IMG/VR virus record: IMGVR_UViG_3300017971_000098
Location: 1 to 45,081 of that record
Direction: 5' to 3' (one strand)
DNA from: a virus
Length of the DNA stretch: 45,081 bases
The notes under the pieces: generated by a model
Databases searched by the model: none
Told to the model about the DNA's origin: nothing
Seen by the model: the letters and a program-made list of their open reading frames with translations, nothing else
Part shown: piece by piece, positions 38,657 to 45,081 of the stretch
Layout of the letters: the number at the start of each line of letters is the position of its first letter
How positions within the stretch are numbered: the first letter of the stretch is position 1
Translations under genes and position numbers: made by a program

Positions 38657-39931
38657 TTAGATTAAATCATCTATATCAATTACGTCGTCATCGAATTGCT
38701 CGATGACAGCGCTGTCAAACACTTCGTCGGGAGTTTTGAATTCGATTCCTGGTGTCTTGTTAGTAACTGGGACCAACCTGTACTCCCCGGAATCCGCTCG
38801 CTCCGTTAGATTATTAAACGACGTCCAAGCTCTCGGTGTGATATTGAGCTTCTTTAAAAGCTTCTCAGCCGCCGCAGGCTTCACCAGTTTTTTGGTAAAC
38901 CTCTGCTCCGCTTTCACGCCGCGAGCAGCTAAAAATTTATCCGCTTTGTCCTCATCTACGAACGAGCGGTTTTTTAGTTTTGGAATTAACTTGTAATCGA
39001 GGCCATCCTCTCCCATAGATATTCTATGGATAAGCGCCGCTTCGACTTGCTTTTTCCATGTGTCAATAATCCCGAAGGAGTTCCGGGCTTTAACAAGATC
39101 GAGTGTGGATATGTGTTGTAAAGCCTGGGGTGACCCTGACGCTTCGCCTACAGGGACAAGATCGAAAGCCTTGTCCGCTTCTCGCTGAACGCCTGCACAC
39201 GGAAGTTGCTTCGCAGGGCAAAACATGCACGCGTCATTAGACGGAATCAACGACGAGTCTGTCGTACCTGCTTTTATTATTTTGAGAAAGCGTTGCTCCA
39301 GCTTCGGGAATTCGTCCGCCGAGTAGTTCAGTTCCAAGGGTTCTTCGTGCTGTTGCGGCTGGAACGCCAGGATTCGCAGCGACTTGACGGGCTTTCCTTT
39401 GAGCAGCAGTTGGCCTATTTTACCTAAGGCATACGCGACGAATTGTGCGGAGTCTATCGGCACATACACGTACCCGAATTTATAGTCCGCCACATCCAGG
39501 TGGCCGGTTTCCTCTACGTATATCGAAAGGTCCAGCGTGCCGGAAGTTGCTACATCATAAACGGCGTCCTGTGATGTCGCTTTGAAGTAGTCCCACGGGT
39601 CAACCCGTTCTTCGCGAGTTACTTCGGTTGTCATCCAATCGTCTTCATACGCTTTAAGCACCTCCAGAACCTGCTTGCCCACTAGGGTTACCGCAGCCTT
39701 TTCATCTTCGTTGATCCTAAACTCGCTCACTACGTTGGTCCGCCCGTAGTGGACAACCGCGTCCGCAGCGGCGTGTTGGATGTGCCCGGCATTCGCCGCG
39801 TTTGTTGTCGGGCTTTCCTCGGGTATCTTGCCCTGCTTCCGGGCCTTATCTATGATGATAGCAGACCCCGGACAGCTCTCTATCCGGGGCAAGCTTGAAG
39901 GCCCGAACAGGTTATGTTCGGTCGGTGTCAT
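38657..39931 (-). CDS. DUF2800 RecB-like exonuclease
   Basis: 424 residues: SLPRIESCPGSA near the start, AGHIQHAAADAVVHYGR, then SGTLDLSIYV--DVADYKFGYVYV (the Asp and Asp-Lys of the PD-(D/E)xK core) and ACMFCPAKQLPCAG, a cysteine set for an iron-sulphur or zinc site. It is a Cas4/RecB-type exonuclease likely used in recombination with the SSB. The end is acidic. The ATG overlaps the upstream stop (GTATGA). Confidence 0.87.
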   Translation of the reverse strand: MTPTEHNLFGPSSLPRIESCPGSAIIIDKARKQGKIPEESPTTNAANAGHIQHAAADAVVHYGRTNVVSEFRINEDEKAAVTLVGKQVLEVLKAYEDDWMTTEVTREERVDPWDYFKATSQDAVYDVATSGTLDLSIYVEETGHLDVADYKFGYVYVPIDSAQFVAYALGKIGQLLLKGKPVKSLRILAFQPQQHEEPLELNYSADEFPKLEQRFLKIIKAGTTDSSLIPSNDACMFCPAKQLPCAGVQREADKAFDLVPVGEASGSPQALQHISTLDLVKARNSFGIIDTWKKQVEAALIHRISMGEDGLDYKLIPKLKNRSFVDEDKADKFLAARGVKAEQRFTKKLVKPAAAEKLLKKLNITPRAWTSFNNLTERADSGEYRLVPVTNKTPGIEFKTPDEVFDSAVIEQFDDDVIDIDDLI

Positions 39932-40422
39932 ACCACGTCCCCCTCGTCATCCGGGTCATCAAAACCGTCCGGATCTTCAAGGTATGTTTGGGGCGGTCGC
40001 TCTTTGATGGCTGCGGCTATTTTACCGTATGCCTCGTGGATCTTATCCTTGGGTATCTCGGCGAGAAGTTCCACGTCGTACTCCTCTTTCATAACTGGCT
40101 TGATAACCTCTGTTATGTATTTGACGTAGGTATCCCGGTCGTCGAGTACGTTAGCGACTTGCTCCCGCAACAACTCCGTCTTGATGTCCTTCTCGGTTTT
40201 TTTCGCTCCAGAGGTTTGCCCTTTGGTTGCACTTTCGGTCGCGGCTTTTTTCTTCGCGGGGGTTTTCTTCGCGGGGGTTTTCTTCGCGGCTTTTTCCGCT
40301 TCAGGGTCTCGCCCTTTGGTTACCCTTTCGGCCTCGGACGCGTTCGCATTCTCAGCGCGCCGTAGCCATTCGATTGCTTCGGCTTCGGTTTCGAAAGACC
40401 TGGTCACTGTAATTGTACTCAT
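39928..40422 (-). CDS. H1-like Lys/Ala-rich protein, first gene of replication operon
   Basis: 164 residues. A small alpha/beta start (STITVTRSFETEAEAIEWLR) is followed by KKTPAKKTPAKKKAATES, like histone H1 tails. A helical part with KTELLREQVANVLDDRDT and an acidic end (DPDGFDDPDDEGD) complete it. The ATG at 40422 has GTGGAGAACACA. The Lys/Pro/Ala linker is repeated at DNA level. It could coat DNA or link replication proteins; unknown. Confidence 0.75.
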   Translation of the reverse strand: MSTITVTRSFETEAEAIEWLRRAENANASEAERVTKGRDPEAEKAAKKTPAKKTPAKKKAATESATKGQTSGAKKTEKDIKTELLREQVANVLDDRDTYVKYITEVIKPVMKEEYDVELLAEIPKDKIHEAYGKIAAAIKERPPQTYLEDPDGFDDPDDEGDVV

Positions 40423-40464
40423 TGTGTTCTCCACTTAGAAAATTAAAAATTCATTTAACCATGA

Positions 40465-40480
40465 CTCACGTTAGCATGAG
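40465..40480. promoter_or_regulatory. Candidate operator dyad
   Basis: CTCACGTTAGCATGAG has CTCA/TGAG arms and overlaps the leftward -10. It is a plausible site for the HTH protein encoded at 40570, by position only; the dyad is short. Confidence 0.3.
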
Positions 40481-40497
40481 CGGTTATGACCTGTCAA
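40468..40497 (-). promoter_or_regulatory. Leftward promoter of replication operon
   Basis: TTGACA (40497-40492), an 18-base spacer, then TAACGT (40473-40468) preceded by TGC (extended -10). The -10 context GCTAACGTG matches that of P1 at 10995, so both leftward operons share a promoter type. Confidence 0.6.
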
Positions 40498-40511
40498 GAG
40501 AAATTTTTTAT

Positions 40512-40540
40512 TTGACGAGTTTCGTTGTTTCGTATACTAT
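40512..40540 (+). promoter_or_regulatory. Rightward promoter of regulator and primase-helicase
   Basis: TTGACG (40512-40517), 17 bases, TACTAT (40535-40540). It lies 30 bases before the ATG at 40570 and is back to back with the leftward promoter. Confidence 0.7.
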
Positions 40541-40569
40541 CAGATATAAGTTAAAATAAGGAGTACGCC

Positions 40570-40842
40570 ATGACATTGATCGAATACATGCGAAAACATG
40601 GGCTTAACGGTCCGCAGGAGTTGGCATCATTGCTGCCTTCTCACTTTAGTAGACAGCAGATCGCAACGTATCTGGCCGAGGTGAGCGTTCCTGACCTCGA
40701 GAATGCTATAATCATTTTTTTGGCTTTGGACGGCCAGGTAGACTTCACGGATTTATTGCCAGACAACCGCAGAAAGAACATCCCGGCGGGTAAAAGCCTA
40801 CGGTTCGTTGAGTGGGAAAGCGACATTATCTTAAAACCGTAG
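40570..40842 (+). CDS. Small HTH-type DNA-binding regulator (Cro-like, tentative)
   Basis: 90 residues: MTLIEYMRKHGLNGPQELAS, LLPSHFSRQQIATYLAEVSV, then FLALDGQVDFTDLLPDNRR. The helix, turn and helix spacing with a final G-VDF-DLLP segment resembles the Cro/CI-like regulators of phages. It lies next to divergent promoters and so probably controls the leftward and/or its own transcript. The ribosome binding site is AAGGAGTACGCC. Ends with double TAG. Confidence 0.65.
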   Translation: MTLIEYMRKHGLNGPQELASLLPSHFSRQQIATYLAEVSVPDLENAIIIFLALDGQVDFTDLLPDNRRKNIPAGKSLRFVEWESDIILKP

Positions 40843-40854
40843 TAGAGGTTAAAC

Positions 40855-43800
40855 ATGATTCCGATAACTTTCTTATCTGGTAGTCAGCCGAATCAGACTA
40901 TGGTGAAGACCTACAGTACTAACGTGGCGGACGAGGTGCTAAAAGTTTCCGATTATAACGCGGGGAAGTGGTTTCGGCACACCACGGAGCAAGCCGAATC
41001 CCTGCTCGACGTACATAAGCTGTTAATCCGATATGGTAATGGGGAGTATGTACGGGTGCATGGCGCGGTATCCGACAGGTATCAAAATCAGATCATCCGG
41101 AAATCTACGTCCGACGGGTATCTCTATGAGCCCCAAGACGGCGTGCGACTGTTTAATATAGATATCGACGGGAAGTCTGGTAAGTGGCGGACGGACCCGT
41201 CGATAAATATGCGAAACAGGTCTGAGGTCCAGGCGGCGGTTAACCAGGCGCTCAAAGCCGCCGGGCTGGGTTTTTTGCTGGACTACGATTTTATTTTCAT
41301 GTGGTCACAATCCGCATGGACTCCGGACCCTCTTCGGTGCCACCTCTACTGGGTACTTGACAAGGGAATTTCCCTTCAATTCTTGCGCGATTTTGGTCTA
41401 GCATTTAACAAGATAAACAATGAAAACCTGCTGGACATCCGGGTTTGGGTTGCCGCTCAACCGGACTTCATCGGCCGCCGGAGGGTTACAGGTGGGCTTA
41501 AAGAGATATTTCAACGGGACGCGGAGCGTATCCTTTATATGGATCAAGGCGGCCTTGAAGACACTCTGCCCACTAAACTACTGGAGGATTTTGCTACCTC
41601 CACCATAGAAGAAGCTGAGAAGGACAACGGCGGCCCCCTAACCAGAGAGCTTCCGGGGTCTTGGCAAAAGACCATCGACCTGTGCGGGACGGAATCCCCG
41701 GAGGGAACGATAAACGGCTGGGCATTCCGCGCAGCTGCGCAGCTCGTACAGGAAAAAGGGAAGCAGTACACAATAGAGCACCTCGGGGCCTTGGCCACCG
41801 AGATGCACGAACGAGCTTGGATAGCCATTGCGCGGAATGCGCAAGGATCTCGGGGGGATAAAAACGACCAGAACACCTATTGCATTGCGCGGTTTCGGCA
41901 GTACCTAAAGAGCGCTTGTGACCGGCGTTTCGGTAACGACGGTGACGCGTCATTTGATATGATAAGCAATGCCGTAGACGTTGCCGTCCGCCAAGGAGAT
42001 ATCGGAGCGCTGTTCAGTCGGGACGCGTTATTACACGCCAACAGGTTGCTTAATGCTTGGCCCGCACGTTGGGCCGAGATATCGGTAAGGATAAAACGCG
42101 AGTTAAAGGGTGTGGTCAGTATAGGTGAATACCGCGCCGCAGTGAAGAAGGCATGCAAAAACCACCGTTTTAAACCTGGGGGCGAGGGCGCGGAAGGTGG
42201 CCCGGACGACGTTGGCGGCGGTGTGAGAATTGCCCAAAAAGTGATCACGCAATTTACATGGATTCGTGACCAGCAAAATAACTTGTGGGCTGCGCTGCCC
42301 AGTGAACAGGTCGGTGGATACCAGATGTTTTCCTTATCTGGAAACAACCTGTCTGAGCTGTTCTTTTATATGGGGCAGCAGCTTTCTGAAGGGCTCCCGG
42401 ATAGATTCGGTATCACGTGCTTGAAATACGTACTTGGTTGCGTAGCCGCACAAGATAGCGACTTCCTGGCGTCCGACGGTGTCCTGAGTGCCGAGGCTTT
42501 TCAGCTATCTATTAACCGGCATGACGTGTGCAAACAGCGATCACACCGGATAGGCGATACAGTGTTGTGGGACTTAGGAGCCCATGAAGGTGTGTGGAAG
42601 GTTTTGGTGATCACGAAAACCGAACTGGAAATAATAAACCGCGCCGAATGCCTGGAGAGATACAACGTTATCTGGCTGACGCACGAACAAGCCCAACCGC
42701 GATTTGTGGACCTGCAAGCAAGTGAACACGACGTGGACCTGCTGTGGAAGTATATACTTGTCGGACCGGACTTCCAGCCTTCGGTGGTTGGTTGGTTGGT
42801 GTCCGTGCTATTTTGCAGCGGTACGCAGTTCACTGCGGAACTGACCGGGCAACACAATTCCGGGAAGTCTCATGGCGGAGATGTGTTGCGCGACCTGACC
42901 GACCCCCTGGATCCTTTGGTTTTTGATGGGCGCAACCGCGAGCGACTGGAGAACCAGGACAAGAAGGAGCTTGTCCGATCAATCGTGTCCAACGGTGTAA
43001 TCTACATGGATAACATATCGGGACTCAATCAGGATATGCAGAATTTACTATGTCAGTTAGCTACTGGTGCCAGTTATCCGCTTCGAATTATGTATACTTC
43101 TGCGGTTGAACGCCTCTGGTTGAAGAAGCCCGTAATCCTGACCGCTCTCTCAGAAGTAGTCACAGCCACGGACCTCTCATCACGAACTATCCGTATATCT
43201 TTTATGCGGAACGCCGCGAAGAAAAGCGTATTTAGCAGCGACGCGGAACTGTTCTCGAGCTGGCTGATTGATCGCCCAAAAATCTTGGGTGGGTTGGCAC
43301 GAATTTGCCAAAAATTATTGGCCTCGGACGCGCTTCTGGCAGGCCGCCGAGGAACGTATCAAAAAGCTGTTCAAGCTATGATGGGTGAAGAAGCTGGTGC
43401 CGAGCACCTCAAAATCGAAGAGTTAAAAACCCGACTTGATAGCTTGCTGAGCAGCCCTTTTTGCTTAGGCTTCGGGGGGTTCGTTCAGTCCGAGTGGTCT
43501 AAACTGGCAATCCTGGACTCTGAAGTACAACTCACGCATCAAGACTGGCTTCAACGATACGGCAAGTGGCTTCAACAGCATTGGGGTAAAGTCGTAACCC
43601 TCCGTACACAGCTGGATAAAACCATAAAAACCGAGTTAAACTCTGGTGGTGACAAGTCCGAGAAGGCGTTACCGCAGACACCTCGCGGTTTTTCCGCGCT
43701 GCTGAACAAGTACGCAACAGAATTAGAGCTTGTTTTGGGCATACAATGTTCCGAGACAAGAGGAAAATATAAAGAAAGACTAATACAATATGGAGGCTAG
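40855..43800 (+). CDS. Primase-helicase (AEP-type primase with SF3-like helicase)
   Basis: 981 residues. The N-terminal primase domain has LFNIDIDGKSG (Asp103, Asp105) and RCHLYWVLDKG (His163), the acidic pair and histidine of archaeo-eukaryotic-type primases. The C-terminal helicase has Walker A GQHNSGKS (665-672) and Walker B VIYMDNIS (Asp719), with downstream GASYPLRIMYT and SSRTIRISF. It should prime and unwind at the origin for the family A polymerase. The central linker is Gly-rich (GGEGAEGGPDDVGGG). Ends in TAG. Confidence 0.85.
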   Translation: MIPITFLSGSQPNQTMVKTYSTNVADEVLKVSDYNAGKWFRHTTEQAESLLDVHKLLIRYGNGEYVRVHGAVSDRYQNQIIRKSTSDGYLYEPQDGVRLFNIDIDGKSGKWRTDPSINMRNRSEVQAAVNQALKAAGLGFLLDYDFIFMWSQSAWTPDPLRCHLYWVLDKGISLQFLRDFGLAFNKINNENLLDIRVWVAAQPDFIGRRRVTGGLKEIFQRDAERILYMDQGGLEDTLPTKLLEDFATSTIEEAEKDNGGPLTRELPGSWQKTIDLCGTESPEGTINGWAFRAAAQLVQEKGKQYTIEHLGALATEMHERAWIAIARNAQGSRGDKNDQNTYCIARFRQYLKSACDRRFGNDGDASFDMISNAVDVAVRQGDIGALFSRDALLHANRLLNAWPARWAEISVRIKRELKGVVSIGEYRAAVKKACKNHRFKPGGEGAEGGPDDVGGGVRIAQKVITQFTWIRDQQNNLWAALPSEQVGGYQMFSLSGNNLSELFFYMGQQLSEGLPDRFGITCLKYVLGCVAAQDSDFLASDGVLSAEAFQLSINRHDVCKQRSHRIGDTVLWDLGAHEGVWKVLVITKTELEIINRAECLERYNVIWLTHEQAQPRFVDLQASEHDVDLLWKYILVGPDFQPSVVGWLVSVLFCSGTQFTAELTGQHNSGKSHGGDVLRDLTDPLDPLVFDGRNRERLENQDKKELVRSIVSNGVIYMDNISGLNQDMQNLLCQLATGASYPLRIMYTSAVERLWLKKPVILTALSEVVTATDLSSRTIRISFMRNAAKKSVFSSDAELFSSWLIDRPKILGGLARICQKLLASDALLAGRRGTYQKAVQAMMGEEAGAEHLKIEELKTRLDSLLSSPFCLGFGGFVQSEWSKLAILDSEVQLTHQDWLQRYGKWLQQHWGKVVTLRTQLDKTIKTELNSGGDKSEKALPQTPRGFSALLNKYATELELVLGIQCSETRGKYKERLIQYGG

Positions 43801-43801
43801 C

Positions 43802-44092
43802 ATGGACGGTTTAGACGGTTTGTTTGCTGATGTGGGGGAGCTGCACCATCTGAAAACGCGGGTAGACGAGCTTAATGAGCTCCTGGATAGATTTACAAAC
43901 TCGGAACCCCCGGAAGGACGGATGCTCGTCTGCATTAGCGAAGGTAAAAAGTTAGAAAAAATGCTCGTAGATTTTTCCGCCGCTCAAGAAATACGTGCAG
44001 CGGTTATCAAAAGCATTTTGAGGGATTTACATACTGTCGAAGCACGCATGCAGCGTACCTTCGAGCAGGTTAGAAACTCGGTTTTAGCTTGA
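43802..44092 (+). CDS. Hypothetical coiled-coil protein
   Basis: 96 residues of mainly helical sequence (HHLKTRVDELNELLDRF, later LRDLHTVEARMQRTFEQV). The ATG at 43802 has ATGGAGGCTAGC; the ATG at 43790 overlaps this and is rejected. It overlaps the end of the primase-helicase. Possibly a helper of that enzyme. Confidence 0.72.
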   Translation: MDGLDGLFADVGELHHLKTRVDELNELLDRFTNSEPPEGRMLVCISEGKKLEKMLVDFSAAQEIRAAVIKSILRDLHTVEARMQRTFEQVRNSVLA

Positions 44093-44117
44093 TAGTCTGA
44101 AATTGCTGATATACAAT
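44089..44117 (+). promoter_or_regulatory. Promoter of moron-like cassette
   Basis: TTGATA (44089-44094), 17 bases, TACAAT (44112-44117): a good sigma-70 match placed in the gap between the coiled-coil gene and the surface-protein genes. With the terminator at 302-329 it bounds an autonomous unit. Confidence 0.68.
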
Positions 44118-44145
44118 AAGCTGAAACCATGAGGAGGTATAATTC

Positions 44146-44439
44146 ATGAACACCACGCCTATTGTAACCACGACGTTCACCGCAGCAGCACAATCGATAG
44201 TCCTTCAAGGCGCGATAGATTTAAGCGTGTTTATCGCGTCCGGGGGGACCGGAACAATTTTCCTTCAAGTGTCTTTTGATAATGGGTCCAACTGGCACAC
44301 CGTCGAAAACGGTACATTTGCAGGCTACCCTATAACCCAACGGGTGGGAAAACTCTCTCGGAACGCGTCCTGGAGGCTGCTAACTGATACCGGTTTTACC
44401 GGCTCCGCAGTGGCCAGGTTGGAGGATCTGGCGTTATGA
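44146..44439 (+). CDS. Small beta-rich protein of the moron-like cassette
   Basis: 97 residues: a Thr/Ala-rich start, LQGAIDLSVFIASGGTGTIF, then SFDNGSNWHTVENGTFAGYP and WRLLTDTGFTGSAVARLEDL. Strand-rich, resembling small phage structural or decoration proteins. The ribosome binding site is ATGAGGAGGTATAATTC. It overlaps the LRR gene by four bases (ATGA) and may be its partner. Confidence 0.72.
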   Translation: MNTTPIVTTTFTAAAQSIVLQGAIDLSVFIASGGTGTIFLQVSFDNGSNWHTVENGTFAGYPITQRVGKLSRNASWRLLTDTGFTGSAVARLEDLAL

Positions 44440-44951
44440 ATACGGGCATTGTGCACGTTGATATCAGTCCCATCGTTCCTGAATTTCGCGACCCAATCGT
44501 ACAATCTGTTGTCCCTTGCGGAGATCTAACTTTCGAGACCTCCGCCGGCACCATAACCCCAGCAATAGCAGTTAGCGGTGGACCTACCCCGATCTGGTCG
44601 GTACTGGAGTCTACCGGTACCGCATTTATTTACACCGGGGTAAGCTTCACGCACATTAAAACTGGAGGAACCGGGGCCGTACGTGTACGGTTGGCCAACA
44701 CCGAAGCGCTAAGAAATTTCGTTACCCAGATAAATTTCAACGGGGATGGTATTACTTCGTTGTTTTCATCGCTTCAGTTGCATAAGTTTCCGAACTGCAC
44801 CTATTTTCACGTCGGAAACAACTCACTTAGTGGGGTATTCTCCCACTTCGTTCCCCCCGCAGGGACCACGTACTTGTCAGTCGGGACCAATGTTACCTTA
44901 CACGGGAATCTCGACTATATAACGCTGCCCTCGTCGCTTCAGACGTTGTAG
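44436..44951 (+). CDS. Leucine-rich-repeat surface-type protein, N-terminal part ending at in-frame amber
   Basis: 171 residues to TAG at 44949-44951. The first 80 residues are beta-rich. From about residue 90 there are LRR-like units (LRNFVTQINFNGDGITSLFS, then HVGNNSLSG, TLHGNLDYITLP). The frame continues after the TAG across the junction to 296; the full product would be about 278 residues. Phage LRR proteins of this type are proposed to bind host or environmental surfaces. TAG is a normal stop elsewhere in this genome, for example at 16382, 19495, 26402 and 43800. Confidence 0.78.
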   Translation: MNTGIVHVDISPIVPEFRDPIVQSVVPCGDLTFETSAGTITPAIAVSGGPTPIWSVLESTGTAFIYTGVSFTHIKTGGTGAVRVRLANTEALRNFVTQINFNGDGITSLFSSLQLHKFPNCTYFHVGNNSLSGVFSHFVPPAGTTYLSVGTNVTLHGNLDYITLPSSLQTL

Positions 44952-44958
44952 CTGGGTT

Positions 44959-45081
44959 ATAATAATTTTAACACTATCCCCCGGATTGCCCTCGGCTCCT
45001 CAGCATTGAGTGAGTATCTCGTCGCCGACAACGAACTTTCTCAGTCGGTTGTCGATCAGCTTGTCCTGGATGCGTACAACA
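44959..45081. repeat. Terminal direct repeat, right copy
   Basis: Exact copy of bases 1-123; see left copy. Annotation of this end should be merged with position 1 on circularisation. Confidence 0.97.

Noticed and set aside
44949-44951. Global recoding of TAG to an amino acid
   Set aside because: Many genes end in TAG with a new start right behind (for example at 16382, 19495, 26402 and 43800), so TAG is a normal stop.

Overview
The window is the essentially complete genome of a tailed bacteriophage with a short-tailed (podovirus, T7-like virion) gene set. The first 123 bases are repeated exactly as the last 123, so the contig closes on itself to about 44,958 unique bases: either a circular map or an assembly overlap from a terminally redundant phage. 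Dense coding, strong GGAGG-type ribosome binding sites, ATGA overlaps and TTGACA promoters point to a bacterial host. T7-type internal virion proteins, a lytic transglycosylase and a spanin-like protein suggest a Gram-negative host, but the host cannot be named from the sequence. No integrase, tRNA, CRISPR array or reverse transcriptase was seen.

Layout. (1) 349-10974, minus strand: about 30 small genes read leftward from tandem TTGACA promoters at 10995-11111. Most are unknown. Recognisable members are a lytic transglycosylase, a thymidylate-synthase-fold enzyme, DUF488-like and DUF1737-like proteins, a pentapeptide-repeat protein, a small holin-like and a spanin-like protein, a possible sliding-clamp-like protein, a family of small Cys-rich (zinc-ribbon-like) proteins and a second pair of paralogues. 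Four copies of a structured RNA hairpin sit exactly at gene junctions in this operon. (2) 10975-12732: about 1.75 kb without a confident gene, holding a 950-bp perfectly centred dyad with four palindromic hairpins, an AT-rich core, 8-bp iterons on both flanks and duplicated promoters on both sides. It is the best candidate for the replication origin and control region. (3) 12733-33173, plus strand: packaging and virion genes in order: small and large terminase, GNAT protein, portal, Bbp19-like protein, scaffold, major capsid, Bbp16-like protein, tail tube A and B, three internal virion proteins, two paralogous tail fibres and a membrane/coiled-coil protein. (4) 33142-40422, minus strand: replication and recombination genes: SNF2-type helicase, VRR-NUC nuclease, C39-like protein, family A DNA polymerase, DUF2815 single-strand binding protein, DUF2800 exonuclease and an H1-like Lys/Ala-rich protein. 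(5) 40570-44092, plus strand: small HTH-like regulator, large primase-helicase, coiled-coil protein. (6) 44089 through the contig junction to 332: a moron-like cassette with its own promoter and terminator encoding a small beta-rich protein and a leucine-rich-repeat surface-type protein that is split by an in-frame amber codon.

Working together: the two leftward operons share a promoter type (TTGACA with a TAACGT/TATCAT -10 in a common context) and probably provide early takeover, lysis and DNA metabolism. The rightward operons supply primase-helicase and virion. The two divergent regions (10975-12732 and 40423-40569) are the control hubs. The two convergent junctions are at 297-348, with a bidirectional terminator, and 33142-33173, where the two end genes overlap by 32 bp with no visible terminator.
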